From Sellimonas catena (GTDB lineage: Bacteria > Bacillota > Clostridia > Lachnospirales > Lachnospiraceae): DNA of 64,000 nt. The DNA is taken from the NCBI RefSeq assembly GCF_045063725.1, contig NZ_CP173695.1; one strand, written 5' to 3'. The number at the start of each line of letters is the position of its first letter. Position 1 is the first letter of the stretch. The notes under the pieces were generated by a model. The model was not told the DNA's origin, did no database searches, and worked only from the letters and a program-made list of their open reading frames with translations. Of the stretch, positions 9,103 to 17,575 are shown in pieces. Both the position numbers and the translations under genes were made by a program.

Positions 9103-9903
9103 TCATGATTCCCGCCATGCCTCTGCCAGTTCGTCGATTGAGGAAAAAATGTAGTCCGGCCCATATCCGCATGCTTCTGCTTCCTGACGCGTGGTCTCTC
9201 CGGTCAGTACGAGAGCAGTCTCCACTCCGGTTTTGTGTCCGCAGAGAATGTCCGTATAAAGCCTGTCGCCCACAATCAAAGCCTGTTCTTTTGAGAAATG
9301 ATTCAGTTTCAGAGAGTACTCGACCATAGCCGTCCCGGGTTTCCCCATATATTCCGGCTGCCTTTTCACCGCATGCTCTATCATCTGACAGATGGCGCCG
9401 CAGTCCGGTACATAGCCGAATTCGATCGGGCAGACATAATCCAGATTTGTGGCTATATAGCCCACTTCCGGCCGTGTGCTCAGGATCTGGCAGGTGTCCT
9501 GAATCTTTTCGTAAGTCAGCTGATTATCATAAGACACCAGAACACAGGCAATCTCAGGATCCAGACAGTCTACCGTCACCCTGATCCCGTTACGTTTCAG
9601 TTCTCTGAGCAGGGATTTTGTTCCCATCACATAGATCAGCTTTCCTTCATAATTCTTTTTCAGATACTGCACAGTGGCAAAAGACGCAGTAATAAAGTTG
9701 GAATAATCGGTCATGATTCCCATCTTCTGAAAAGAATGGATATAATCTTCAATGCTTCTGGTAGAATTGTTTGTGATGAACACAAACTGGCCTCCATTGT
9801 CCCTGACATCCTCGAGAAACTCTTTTGTCCCGCTGATCAGTCTCTGTCCGATACAGACCGTACCGTCAATATCGAGAAGAAAGAGTTTCTTATTTTTCAG
9901 CAT
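9103..9903 (-). CDS. HAD-IIA family phosphatase (NagD/PGP-like)
   Basis: A 266-residue HAD hydrolase of subfamily IIA. DIDGTV at residues 11-16 gives nucleophile D11 and acid/base D13; FITNNSTRS holds motif II; GKPGTAMVEYSL and IVGDRLYTDI give motifs III and IV with the C2a cap between. Relatives dephosphorylate small phosphates such as 4-nitrophenyl phosphate, phosphoglycolate or glycerol phosphates. It overlaps the glycerophosphodiesterase gene by 14 nt, and that gene releases glycerol-3-phosphate, so a role as glycerol-phosphate phosphatase is a reasonable inference but not proven. ATG 9903 (AGGTGG upstream) is preferred over one 24 nt earlier. Confidence 0.82.
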   Translation of the reverse strand: MLKNKKLFLLDIDGTVCIGQRLISGTKEFLEDVRDNGGQFVFITNNSTRSIEDYIHSFQKMGIMTDYSNFITASFATVQYLKKNYEGKLIYVMGTKSLLRELKRNGIRVTVDCLDPEIACVLVSYDNQLTYEKIQDTCQILSTRPEVGYIATNLDYVCPIEFGYVPDCGAICQMIEHAVKRQPEYMGKPGTAMVEYSLKLNHFSKEQALIVGDRLYTDILCGHKTGVETALVLTGETTRQEAEACGYGPDYIFSSIDELAEAWRES

Positions 9904-10636
9904 GTTCCACCTGCCTGCGTACCGCAATTGCTGTATCCGGATAGTTGGTAATCACGGCTTCCAGCCCTGCCTCGATAAAATGCTTCATATCCTCTTCCCT
10001 GTTTACAGTCCAGACACGTACTTTCATACCGCTCTCCTTCCAGCGTTTCAGGAAATCAGACATATACAGATGGTACAATGCAGGATGCAGTCCCTGTACA
10101 CCTGTTCCCTCTGCATATTTCTCCACATCCAGTATGACGTCCCCGTACAGATACGCGGTCTCAGCCTCCGGATTCAGCCGGCGAACTTCCTGAATACTGT
10201 AGTGGTTGAAAGATGAATAGATGACACGGTCCTCCATCCCCGTCTTTTTTACAATTTCCATTGTCTTCTCTTCGATTTCCGGATACCAGAAAATTCCGGT
10301 TTTCAGTTCAATATTCACTTCCATTTTTCCAGGTTTCAGGAGATTCAGCACTTCCTCCAGTGTCGGTATCGTTTCTCCTTCATACGCTTCCATATGATTG
10401 TGGAAAGAGAACTTTTTCAGCTCTTCCAATGTATAGTCTCTGACAAATCCGGTTCCGGTGCTGGTCCGGTCAATTTTCTCATCGTGGATGACAACCACTT
10501 CCCCGTCTTTTGTAAGCTGTACATCCAGTTCTACCCCATCGGAACCCTGTTCCTCTGCGAGCCGAAATGCTGCAAGTGTATTTTCCGGTGCATATCCGCT
10601 TGCCCCTCTGTGCGCAAAAATCTTTACTTCTTTCAT
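9890..10636 (-). CDS. ugpQ: Glycerophosphodiester phosphodiesterase
   Basis: A 248-residue cytoplasmic GDPD. It hydrolyses glycerophosphodiesters (for example glycerophosphocholine) to glycerol-3-phosphate and an alcohol. Visible signature: AHRGASGYAPENTLAAF (residues 8-24) with the catalytic His, VELDVQLTKDG with metal-binding E/D, and VVIHDEKIDRTSTG with the second catalytic His. No signal peptide, so it acts on imported substrate. It sits downstream of an Ugp-type importer, as in Escherichia coli, and overlaps the HAD phosphatase. AGGAGGT precedes ATG 10636 well. A strong hairpin separates it from ugpB. Confidence 0.92.
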   Translation of the reverse strand: MKEVKIFAHRGASGYAPENTLAAFRLAEEQGSDGVELDVQLTKDGEVVVIHDEKIDRTSTGTGFVRDYTLEELKKFSFHNHMEAYEGETIPTLEEVLNLLKPGKMEVNIELKTGIFWYPEIEEKTMEIVKKTGMEDRVIYSSFNHYSIQEVRRLNPEAETAYLYGDVILDVEKYAEGTGVQGLHPALYHLYMSDFLKRWKESGMKVRVWTVNREEDMKHFIEAGLEAVITNYPDTAIAVRRQVEHAEK

Positions 10637-10675
10637 GATCTTATACCTCCTGTATCATCATAACATTTTTCGCGA

Positions 10676-10725
10676 TAAAGAAAAGCGTGCCGGAAATCAT
10701 TTCATTCTCTTTCAGACACGCTTTT
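10676..10725 (-). terminator. Terminator/attenuating hairpin between ugpB and ugpQ
   Basis: Arms AAAAGCGTG (10681-10689) and CACGCTTTT (10717-10725), extended by an imperfect inner pairing (CGGAAA with TTTCAG), then TTTTCTTTAT on the minus strand. Probably reduces rather than abolishes read-through into ugpQ. Confidence 0.7.
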
Positions 10726-10762
10726 CCAATTACTGTGGACAGAATTGATCCGTTTTTACTTT

Positions 10763-12169
10763 TTAGCCGTTGACAAGATTGTATTCTTCAATCGTATCAT
10801 TGATCTCCTTTGCCATGTTATCCACTGCCTCTTCCGGCGTTACATCTCCGTTCAGCATATTTTCGATCTGAGTCTCAACAATCTGGCGGGATTCCGGGAA
10901 TACACTGAGGAGTGCTCCTGCGGATTCCGGTGTGGAATCATGCAGCTGATCGAGAGCTGTCTGGAACTGCGGATATTTGGCAATGTTATCCTTGAACGTC
11001 TGCTCTTCCTGTGCTCCTGTAACAATCGGGAAGTATCCTGTCTGTGCGTTCCAGTATGCCTGGGATTCCGGAGAAATCAGGAATTTAACAAATTTCCATG
11101 TTGCTGCCGCCTTTGTCTCGTCTTCATTGTTCAGTGCCCACAGAGATGCGCCTCCGATAGAAACTCCGCCTTTGTCATCTGAGCTGACTGCCGGATAGTA
11201 TGCGGTTCCTACTTCAAATTTTCCGCCGCTGTCTTCCAGAACCTGTTTCAGGGAAGCACTTGATCCAACCATCATAGCTGCTTTTCCGGATGTAAAGTCT
11301 GTTGTCGCAGTATCACTTCCGGAACGTCCGACGTTCGGAGCATAACCTTTTTCAAAAAGATCATACCATGCATTTAAGATGTTCAGACCGCCGCCGTTTT
11401 CATCAAACTCCACTTTGGTAGCTGCTTTTTCACGTCCGTTTCCGTTATTTACCATATTCAGAGCCTGTTTGCAGAGGAACTGTTCGAAATACCAGCCGTA
11501 AATGCTGATTGCAAATACTTCCTGAGCTCCACCCTTCTCTTTCAATGCGTCACCTACTTCTGCGATCTCCGGAAGGCTGGTCGGAATATCTGTGATACCC
11601 GCAGCATCAAACATATCTTTGTTGTAGTACAGAAGCGGTGTGGAAGAATTGAACGGCATGGAGTACATCGTTCCGTCCTCTGTTGTATAATATGCGGCTA
11701 CATTCGGTTCGAGCTCCGACATATCATATCCGTCCGCATCGATCATTTCCTGCATCGGAATGATCCATCCTGAATCGATCATGAAACGGGTTCCCAGATC
11801 GTAGATCTGTACAAGATCCGCTCCCATGTTTCCGATCTGAGCACTTTTCAGCTTGTTGATCGTATCATCATATTCGCCCTGGTATACAGCTTCTACCGTG
11901 ATACCATCTTCATTTTCTTCATTAAATTTGTTTACCAGGTAATCCATGGCTTCTCCGTTAACACCGCCCATGGAATGCCAGAATGTAATCGTTGTTCCAT
12001 TTGTGTCAACATTTTTAAAATTGTCAGTGATCACTCCGGACCCGGTGCTTTCTTCCCCTTCTGAAGTCTGCCCGTTCATCTCGGAAGCGCTTTTCCCGTT
12101 TCCACAGCCAGCAAGGGTAGAAACAACCATCAGAGCAGCGAGCATCGCTGCGATTACTCGTTTTTTCAT
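10763..12169 (-). CDS. ugpB: ABC importer substrate-binding lipoprotein, UgpB-like
   Basis: A 468-residue lipoprotein: signal peptide MKKRVIAAMLAALMVVSTL followed by the lipobox LAGC (Cys at about 22). The mature protein has the family-1 solute-binding fold with strong UgpB resemblance: TFWHSMGGVNGEAMDYLV, MPFNSSTPLLYYNKDMFDAAG, FTSGKAAMMVGSSASL and SIGGASLW. UgpB binds sn-glycerol-3-phosphate or glycerophosphocholine. Clustered with two permeases, an ATPase and a glycerophosphodiesterase, which supports that substrate. ATG 12169 is selected because AAGGAG lies upstream; the 16 extra residues from an upstream start would spoil the signal peptide. Confidence 0.88.
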   Translation of the reverse strand: MKKRVIAAMLAALMVVSTLAGCGNGKSASEMNGQTSEGEESTGSGVITDNFKNVDTNGTTITFWHSMGGVNGEAMDYLVNKFNEENEDGITVEAVYQGEYDDTINKLKSAQIGNMGADLVQIYDLGTRFMIDSGWIIPMQEMIDADGYDMSELEPNVAAYYTTEDGTMYSMPFNSSTPLLYYNKDMFDAAGITDIPTSLPEIAEVGDALKEKGGAQEVFAISIYGWYFEQFLCKQALNMVNNGNGREKAATKVEFDENGGGLNILNAWYDLFEKGYAPNVGRSGSDTATTDFTSGKAAMMVGSSASLKQVLEDSGGKFEVGTAYYPAVSSDDKGGVSIGGASLWALNNEDETKAAATWKFVKFLISPESQAYWNAQTGYFPIVTGAQEEQTFKDNIAKYPQFQTALDQLHDSTPESAGALLSVFPESRQIVETQIENMLNGDVTPEEAVDNMAKEINDTIEEYNLVNG

Positions 12170-12258
12170 AGATATTTTCTCCTTTTCTTTTTCCGCCGGC
12201 GCCCTTTCCGGGTTCATCCGGCGTCTGCCTTCATGTTGATATATGTAAACAGACCAGT

Positions 12259-13176
12259 CTAACCTTTGACTGCACCTGAAAACATTCCGCTGATCAGCTG
12301 TTTCTGTCCTACGATGAAAATCACCATGGACGGAATGATAATTGCCACAACGCCCGCCATCATCAGCGTAATAGACTGGGCATCTACACTGTTCAGCATA
12401 CTGATACCGATCTGTACGGTCCGCATTTCTTCAGATCCCGTTACAAGAAGCGGCCACATATACATATTCCATGCATTGATGAATGTATACACTGCCATTG
12501 CCCCGATTGCGGATTTTGTAAGCGGAATCAGGATCTTTACAATAAATCTCAGGTTTCCGCATCCGTCCAGTTTCGCCGACTCATAAAGAGAGATCGGGAA
12601 TGTCATATAGAACTGGCGGAAGAGGAAGATTCCCATTGCGGATGTCAGCGATGGAAGAATCAGAACCAGATAAGTATCCAGAATTCCCATGCTGCTGACC
12701 GTCAGATAGTTGGAGATGATAACCGCCTCTCCCGGAACCATCATGGTAGCCATGACAAGCATGAACAGAAAGTTTTTCCCTTTGAACTCCAAAAAGGAGA
12801 ACGCAAACGCCGCAAGAGAACAGGTAATAATCTGTCCGATTGTAATGCATCCTGCTACAAGGAAAGAATTCAGGATAAACCGTACAAGCGGCACCTGTGT
12901 GAATGCCCTGATATAATTTTCAAATGTCGGATGTGATGGAATAATGTTCAGATCCATCGTAAAAAGCTCATCTCCCGGCATAATAGATACGCTGACAGAG
13001 TATAAAAGCGGGAACAGCATAAACAGGGCAAAAATGATATTTACAGCAACCAGCACCGTTTTACGGATTCTCTTTTTCCTCAAGGCGCGGGCGTTCATCA
13101 GTCTGTGAAGTTTCTCCACTTCCTCTGCATTATAAGAATCAAGCTCTATTGAAATCGTACTATTCATTCCAGCCAT
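12259..13176 (-). CDS. ugpE: ABC permease, UgpE-like
   Basis: A 305-residue MalG-type permease. A long N-terminal cytoplasmic extension (about 40 residues) precedes six predicted membrane helices, beginning with VLVAVNIIFALFMLFPLLYSV. The EAA loop that contacts the ATPase reads YESAKLDGCGNLRFIVKILIPLTKSA. Starts at ATG 13176, immediately after the TAA of the upstream permease (TAAgATG), with GGAG about 12 nt upstream. Third gene of the ugpC-A-E-B order on the minus strand. Confidence 0.88.
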   Translation of the reverse strand: MAGMNSTISIELDSYNAEEVEKLHRLMNARALRKKRIRKTVLVAVNIIFALFMLFPLLYSVSVSIMPGDELFTMDLNIIPSHPTFENYIRAFTQVPLVRFILNSFLVAGCITIGQIITCSLAAFAFSFLEFKGKNFLFMLVMATMMVPGEAVIISNYLTVSSMGILDTYLVLILPSLTSAMGIFLFRQFYMTFPISLYESAKLDGCGNLRFIVKILIPLTKSAIGAMAVYTFINAWNMYMWPLLVTGSEEMRTVQIGISMLNSVDAQSITLMMAGVVAIIIPSMVIFIVGQKQLISGMFSGAVKG

Positions 13177-13177
13177 C

Positions 13178-14047
13178 TTAATATTTGACTCCTTTCTTTT
13201 CAATCTTGAACATCACAAGTGTCAGTACCATGATGATCAGGAACAGTACAACGGACTGTGCCGCCGCACTTCCAAATTTGTAGTTAAAAAACGCGTCCCT
13301 GTAAATTGAATATACAATTACATTCGTGGACTCTCCCGGTCCTCCGGCCGTCAGGATCTTGATCTGTCCGAAGGACTGGAATGCCTGGATGATATTGACT
13401 ACAAGTGTATAGAACATAATCGGGCTTAATCCCGGAAGCGTCAGACGGAAGAATTTTTGAATTCCGTTCGCCCCGTCTACAGAAGCACGCTCATAAATGG
13501 ACTCGTCAATGTTTCCAAGTCCTGCCGAAAAATACAGGAAATTGATCCCGCTGTTCAGCCATGCTGTAAGAACCGCCACACAGATCAGCGCATATTTCGG
13601 ATCTGCGATCCAGTTGATACCCAGTCCGGTCAGTTTGTTCAGAATACCGATTGTCGGGTTCAGAATAATCTTGAAAATCATTGCGGCTCCACTGGACGCA
13701 ATCGCCATCGGGAGTGCATAGGATGTGCTGAACACCCTGATTCCCGGAAAGGCCTTGCTGCAGAGCACCGCCCCGATCAGACCGATCAGCATGCTGCCGA
13801 TTACAACGATTACAACAAAAATCACGGTTACTAAAAGACTGTTATAAAATGATTCTGACGTGAGCAGATCCACGTAATTGTCCAGTCCCACAAACACCTT
13901 TGCCTGTCCCAGCTTGTCTGTCAAAAACAGACTCAGGTAGATCGTTTTCACAAAAGGATAAAACAGGAAAACCGCAAACACCAGAAAGCAGGGAATCAAA
14001 TAGAAATAAGCATTTCTGCCCTTCGTTTTCTCCATCAACTGTTTCAT
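13178..14047 (-). CDS. ugpA: ABC permease, UgpA-like
   Basis: A 289-residue MalF-type permease with six membrane helices (first one about residues 17-37, FYLIPCFLVFAVFLFYPFV). The EAA loop is YERASVDGANGIQKFFRLTLPGLSP. It forms the transmembrane channel with UgpE. ATG 14047 has GGAGGT in the tail of ugpC, and the two reading frames overlap by 4 nt, so translation is coupled. Confidence 0.88.
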   Translation of the reverse strand: MKQLMEKTKGRNAYFYLIPCFLVFAVFLFYPFVKTIYLSLFLTDKLGQAKVFVGLDNYVDLLTSESFYNSLLVTVIFVVIVVIGSMLIGLIGAVLCSKAFPGIRVFSTSYALPMAIASSGAAMIFKIILNPTIGILNKLTGLGINWIADPKYALICVAVLTAWLNSGINFLYFSAGLGNIDESIYERASVDGANGIQKFFRLTLPGLSPIMFYTLVVNIIQAFQSFGQIKILTAGGPGESTNVIVYSIYRDAFFNYKFGSAAAQSVVLFLIIMVLTLVMFKIEKKGVKY

Positions 14048-15183
14048 TGCTGACCTCCATGATAAAAAATATTTTTCTCTGTATCTGCATCAAAGAAATG
14101 CACCCGGTTCATGTCCACATATAAGGTCATTTCATCTCCCGGAGCTCCCTTTGTATCTACCGTAAGCCGTGCCGCATATTCGCCCGCCCTTTGTTCTTTC
14201 AGGTAGAAGATGGACTCTGATCCGAGCATTTCTTTTACTACGACTTTTCCGGTCAGCCTGCATCTGGAAGGATTCAGGTTTGCGTGTTCCTTCTTGACTT
14301 CTTCTGAAAAATGCTCCGGACGGATTCCAAGAATTACCTTCTTGTCTGCATACTGTCCTGCCAGCAGAGCCGCCTTCGTCTGCGGAACCTCCAGTTTCTG
14401 TCCGGATGCCAGCACAAAATCTACACCGCTTCCGTTTTTCCGGATTGTACCCTCCATGAAGTTCATGGACGGGGATCCGATAAATCCGGCAACAAACAGA
14501 TCCGCCGGATCTTCATAAATTGTTCTCGGCGCATCCGCCTGACGAATAAATCCGTCTTTCATGACAACAATTCTTGTTCCAAGTGTCATGGCCTCGGTCT
14601 GGTCATGCGTAACATAAATGATCGTTGTCCCAAGCCGTTTATGTAAATCCGCAAGCTCTACTCTCATCTGGGCTCTCAGCTTTGCATCCAGGTTGGACAA
14701 TGGTTCATCCATCAGAAATGCCTTTGGTTTTCTCATAATCGCGCTTCCAATGGCAACCCGCTGTTTCTGTCCTCCCGAAAGCTGTCCCGGTCTTCTTTTT
14801 AAAAGAGATTCAATGCCAAGAATGGCCGCAGCCTCATGCACTTTCTGATCAATTTCATTTTTCGGAACCTTCCGGATCTGCAGCGCAAAGGCCATATTAT
14901 CATAGACTGTCATCTGTGGATATAACGCATAGTTCTGGAAAACCATGGACAGGTCTCTGTCCTTCGGTTCCACATAATTACAGAGCTGCTTGTCAATCCA
15001 AAGTTCTCCGCTCGTAATTTCCTCCAGTCCCGCAATCATACGAAGTGTAGTCGATTTCCCGCAGCCGGACGGTCCGACAAAGATGACAAATTCGTTATCA
15101 TGGATTTCCAGATTAAAATCCTTTACCGCGTAATGCTCTTTGTCATAGGATTTGCATACATTTCTCAATGTAATTTCTGACAC
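14044..15183 (-). CDS. ugpC: ABC importer ATPase, UgpC/MsmK-type
   Basis: A 379-residue ATPase: Walker A GPSGCGKST (37-45), Q-loop in VFQNYALYPQMTVYDNMAFAL, signature LSGGQKQRVAIG, Walker B AFLMDEPLSNLDAKLR, H-loop YVTHDQTEA, then the C-terminal TOBE/OB domain of the MalK subfamily. The start is GTG 15183, with GGGAGG 8 nt upstream, giving MSEITLRNV, the normal beginning for this family; an in-frame GTG 54 nt earlier has no ribosome site. First gene of the ugp operon. MalK-type ATPases in Clostridia can serve several importers, so it might also power the 26-30 kb transporter, which has no ATPase gene. Confidence 0.9.
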   Translation of the reverse strand: MSEITLRNVCKSYDKEHYAVKDFNLEIHDNEFVIFVGPSGCGKSTTLRMIAGLEEITSGELWIDKQLCNYVEPKDRDLSMVFQNYALYPQMTVYDNMAFALQIRKVPKNEIDQKVHEAAAILGIESLLKRRPGQLSGGQKQRVAIGSAIMRKPKAFLMDEPLSNLDAKLRAQMRVELADLHKRLGTTIIYVTHDQTEAMTLGTRIVVMKDGFIRQADAPRTIYEDPADLFVAGFIGSPSMNFMEGTIRKNGSGVDFVLASGQKLEVPQTKAALLAGQYADKKVILGIRPEHFSEEVKKEHANLNPSRCRLTGKVVVKEMLGSESIFYLKEQRAGEYAARLTVDTKGAPGDEMTLYVDMNRVHFFDADTEKNIFYHGGQQ

Positions 15184-15433
15184 GGCTTTTTCCTCCCTTT
15201 CTGAAGTTTTATTCTCTTTTTCCCTTATTTCTTTCACAACACAAGAGATTATATTGATTCATCATTAATGTTTGATGGAATTTTTGTTAAATGGTCGTTA
15301 AAAATTTTTTCCCTCTTGTTTCCTTTTCTTTTCCCTTTATTTCCGCGGTTTTTCAGCGCAAACCGGACTGTTTTTCTTTCTTATTTTCGTAAAATTCCTG
15401 TTATTCAATGTAAAATTTACGTATACTTTTTCA
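15184..15433 (-). promoter_or_regulatory. Upstream region of the ugp operon
   Basis: About 250 AT-rich bases between the pepV terminator and ugpC. On the minus strand a consensus -10 (TATAAT, 15248-15253) is present but no good -35 is seen 16-18 bp upstream, which suggests an activator-dependent or weak promoter. No gene is visible. Confidence 0.35.
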
Positions 15434-15466
15434 TAAAAAAAGGACGGGAAGCACATTCCCGTCCGG
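15434..15466 (-). terminator. Rho-independent terminator after pepV
   Basis: Stem GGACGGGA/TCCCGTCC (15442-15449, 15457-15464) with a 7-nt loop, followed on the minus strand by TTTTTTTATG. It ends the GH38-M42-isomerase-pepV transcript 12 nt after the pepV stop. Confidence 0.92.
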
Positions 15467-15477
15467 ATTATTTCGTA

Positions 15478-16839
15478 TTATTTTTTTGCAAGTTCCGCCA
15501 TGGCTGCCGCTGTCAGCTCAATAGATTTCATAAGATTTTCAACCGGCATCTGCTCATTTGGCTGGTGGGCTACATCCGGTTCTCCCGGAAACATCGGTCC
15601 GAATGCCACCATGTTTTTAAACATTTTGGCATACGTTCCTCCTCCGATTGCCTTTGGTTCAGGATCTTCGCCGGTTCCCTCCCGGTATACTTCCATCAGT
15701 TTCCGGACAAGTTCAGAATCTTTCGGAACATAGAGCATATCAGTTGTTCTGTGTACAAGAATCTCCATTCCATAGGAGGAAAGCGCCGTATGCAGCTGAT
15801 GATATACCACATCCGCATCACCGTTTTTCGGATAACGGATATCCAGATTCAGATTCATTTCCTCCTCTGTATATTCGATTACACCGAGATTGACAGTTGT
15901 CTCACCGGTTTCCTCATCCCGGAAACAGATTCCCAGTGTTTCCCCATTTGTTTCCTTTCCGATTTTCTGGCATACAAAATCAGCCATTTTCTGGAAGTCT
16001 CCACCGATTCCCATTCCCCGGACTGCAAGAAGAAGCTTCACAACCGCGTTTTCTCCGAGTTCCGGTCTGCTGCCATGCGCGCTGACTCCTTCTGCCTCAA
16101 TTACCGTATTTCCATCCCGGATGCTTACTGTAACACTGTCATCTGCAAGCTCATGCTCTCCTTCCAGAACAAGTCTGCAATGAAGCGGCACAATATTTCC
16201 GGCAGTTCCGCCCCGGAACTCAAGGACACGGATTTCTCCCTGTTCCGGGTGTTTTTTCCCTCCGATCACGGTTGTCATTCCCTTTTCAAAAAAGATAAGC
16301 GGATATTCCGCATCCGGAGTGATTCCCAGCACCGGATGTTCTTCCCCGGCTTCAACATAATGTTTGATGCAGTCACATCCACGCTCTTCATTCGTTCCGA
16401 AGATCACACGTACTCTGCGGTCCAGCGGAAGGTTCAGATCCTGAATGGCTTTCATTGCATAGATAGCGCCGATCGTCGGCCCTTTATCATCAGCCACACC
16501 TCTTCCGTAAAGGATTCCATCATGGATCTCAGCTCCAAATGGAGGGTATTTCCAGTCATCACCCACCGGTACTACGTCCAGATGTCCGAGAACCGCAATC
16601 ATCTCATCCCCTTCTCCCATCTCTACGTAACCGGCCTTGTTATCCACATTGCCCGTACGAAATCCTAATTTTTTCCCCAGCTGCAGCGCAAAATCCAGCG
16701 CTTCTTTCGGGCCTTTTCCATATGGTGCACCTTCTTCCGGCTCACCGCCTACGCTGTCAATCCGGATACAGTCCTGAATTCCTCCGATAATCTCATCCTG
16801 CATTTCCCGGATTTTTTCCCTTAATCTTGTATAATCCAT
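15478..16839 (-). CDS. pepV: Dipeptidase PepV-like, M20 family
   Basis: A 453-residue M20 metallopeptidase. Zinc-site motifs: LGHLDVVPVGDDW (first His and Asp), LYGRGVADDKGP (bridging Asp) and FGTNEERGCDCI (catalytic Glu pair); a lid domain is inserted before the C-terminal catalytic part. PepV enzymes are cytoplasmic and cleave dipeptides from the N-terminus. Start ATG 16839 has GAGGAG upstream. It is the last gene in an operon with alpha-mannosidase, M42 aminopeptidase and a sugar isomerase, which suggests work on glycopeptide-derived peptides. Confidence 0.88.
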   Translation of the reverse strand: MDYTRLREKIREMQDEIIGGIQDCIRIDSVGGEPEEGAPYGKGPKEALDFALQLGKKLGFRTGNVDNKAGYVEMGEGDEMIAVLGHLDVVPVGDDWKYPPFGAEIHDGILYGRGVADDKGPTIGAIYAMKAIQDLNLPLDRRVRVIFGTNEERGCDCIKHYVEAGEEHPVLGITPDAEYPLIFFEKGMTTVIGGKKHPEQGEIRVLEFRGGTAGNIVPLHCRLVLEGEHELADDSVTVSIRDGNTVIEAEGVSAHGSRPELGENAVVKLLLAVRGMGIGGDFQKMADFVCQKIGKETNGETLGICFRDEETGETTVNLGVIEYTEEEMNLNLDIRYPKNGDADVVYHQLHTALSSYGMEILVHRTTDMLYVPKDSELVRKLMEVYREGTGEDPEPKAIGGGTYAKMFKNMVAFGPMFPGEPDVAHQPNEQMPVENLMKSIELTAAAMAELAKK

Positions 16840-16875
16840 GATTTCATCTCCTCTTTTCTGCTCCATGATTCTGCC

Positions 16876-17559
16876 TTACTCCTCTGCTTCCGGATATTCA
16901 TTGCAGAGCAGACGGTATGGTGCTTCATCCTCTTCAATTTCCGGAAATCTTCCGACCTCTTCATAGAAACGGTTATCTACATTGTCATCGTTGCACATGG
17001 AAACTTCCCCGATCAGCACATCACCGGTTCCCGGTTCTACATCAAAATCGTGATACTGATGCGGCCAGAGTGTAATACTCTCTCCCGGCTGCAGCCTGAC
17101 TCCCGTTCCGGCTTTTACCTGATATGACCTTCCGTCCGAATTTACTGTCACATCAGTATCCGCAAGCCCTCCTTCTCCATCATCATTATACAGGTGGATG
17201 ATCAGAGTTCCGCCGCCCCGGTTAATGATGTCCTCCGATTTTTTCCAGTGGAAATGCATCGGGGAATGCTGTCCTTCTTTCAGCATCAGCAGTTTTTCCG
17301 CATAGACTTTTTTATATTTCGGATTATTCTGGTTTCCGTTCCGGATTGTAATCAAAGAAAATCCGACCTTGTCAAAATCTCCCAGCCCGTAGTCCGTAAT
17401 ATCCCATCCAAGCATGTTGTCACGGATCTCATCATACTCATGTCCTTTTTCCCGCCAGTCTTCCGGTGTCCAGTGGCAAAATGGCGGAAGCTCAAATCCA
17501 TGCTCTTTGATCAATGCTTCCATGTCTTTAATACACTGATTGATTTTTGATCGTTTCAT
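16876..17559 (-). CDS. D-lyxose/D-mannose isomerase, cupin family
   Basis: A 227-residue cupin enzyme resembling D-lyxose ketol-isomerase (YdaE-type). Metal ligands appear in SPMHFHWKKSED (two His and a Glu, about residues 103-114) and in LWPHQYHDFDV (His, about 170). Known members interconvert D-lyxose/D-xylulose and D-mannose/D-fructose. Placed two genes downstream of a GH38 alpha-mannosidase, so mannose-to-fructose conversion is the likely job here (inference). Starts 16 nt after the M42 gene, with GGAGGAT as ribosome site. Confidence 0.82.
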   Translation of the reverse strand: MKRSKINQCIKDMEALIKEHGFELPPFCHWTPEDWREKGHEYDEIRDNMLGWDITDYGLGDFDKVGFSLITIRNGNQNNPKYKKVYAEKLLMLKEGQHSPMHFHWKKSEDIINRGGGTLIIHLYNDDGEGGLADTDVTVNSDGRSYQVKAGTGVRLQPGESITLWPHQYHDFDVEPGTGDVLIGEVSMCNDDNVDNRFYEEVGRFPEIEEDEAPYRLLCNEYPEAEE

Positions 17560-17575
17560 CCTCCCGGTATCCTCC

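Noticed and set aside
15248..15433. Plus-strand promoter and gene in the ugp upstream region
   Set aside because: T-rich tract with no start codon/ribosome site combination and no recognisable protein; more simply the ugp leader.
15268..16668. 466-residue open frame on the plus strand
   Set aside because: Lies antisense to pepV, has no ribosome site or recognisable motifs, and is rich in residues typical of antisense frames; pepV is fully supported.
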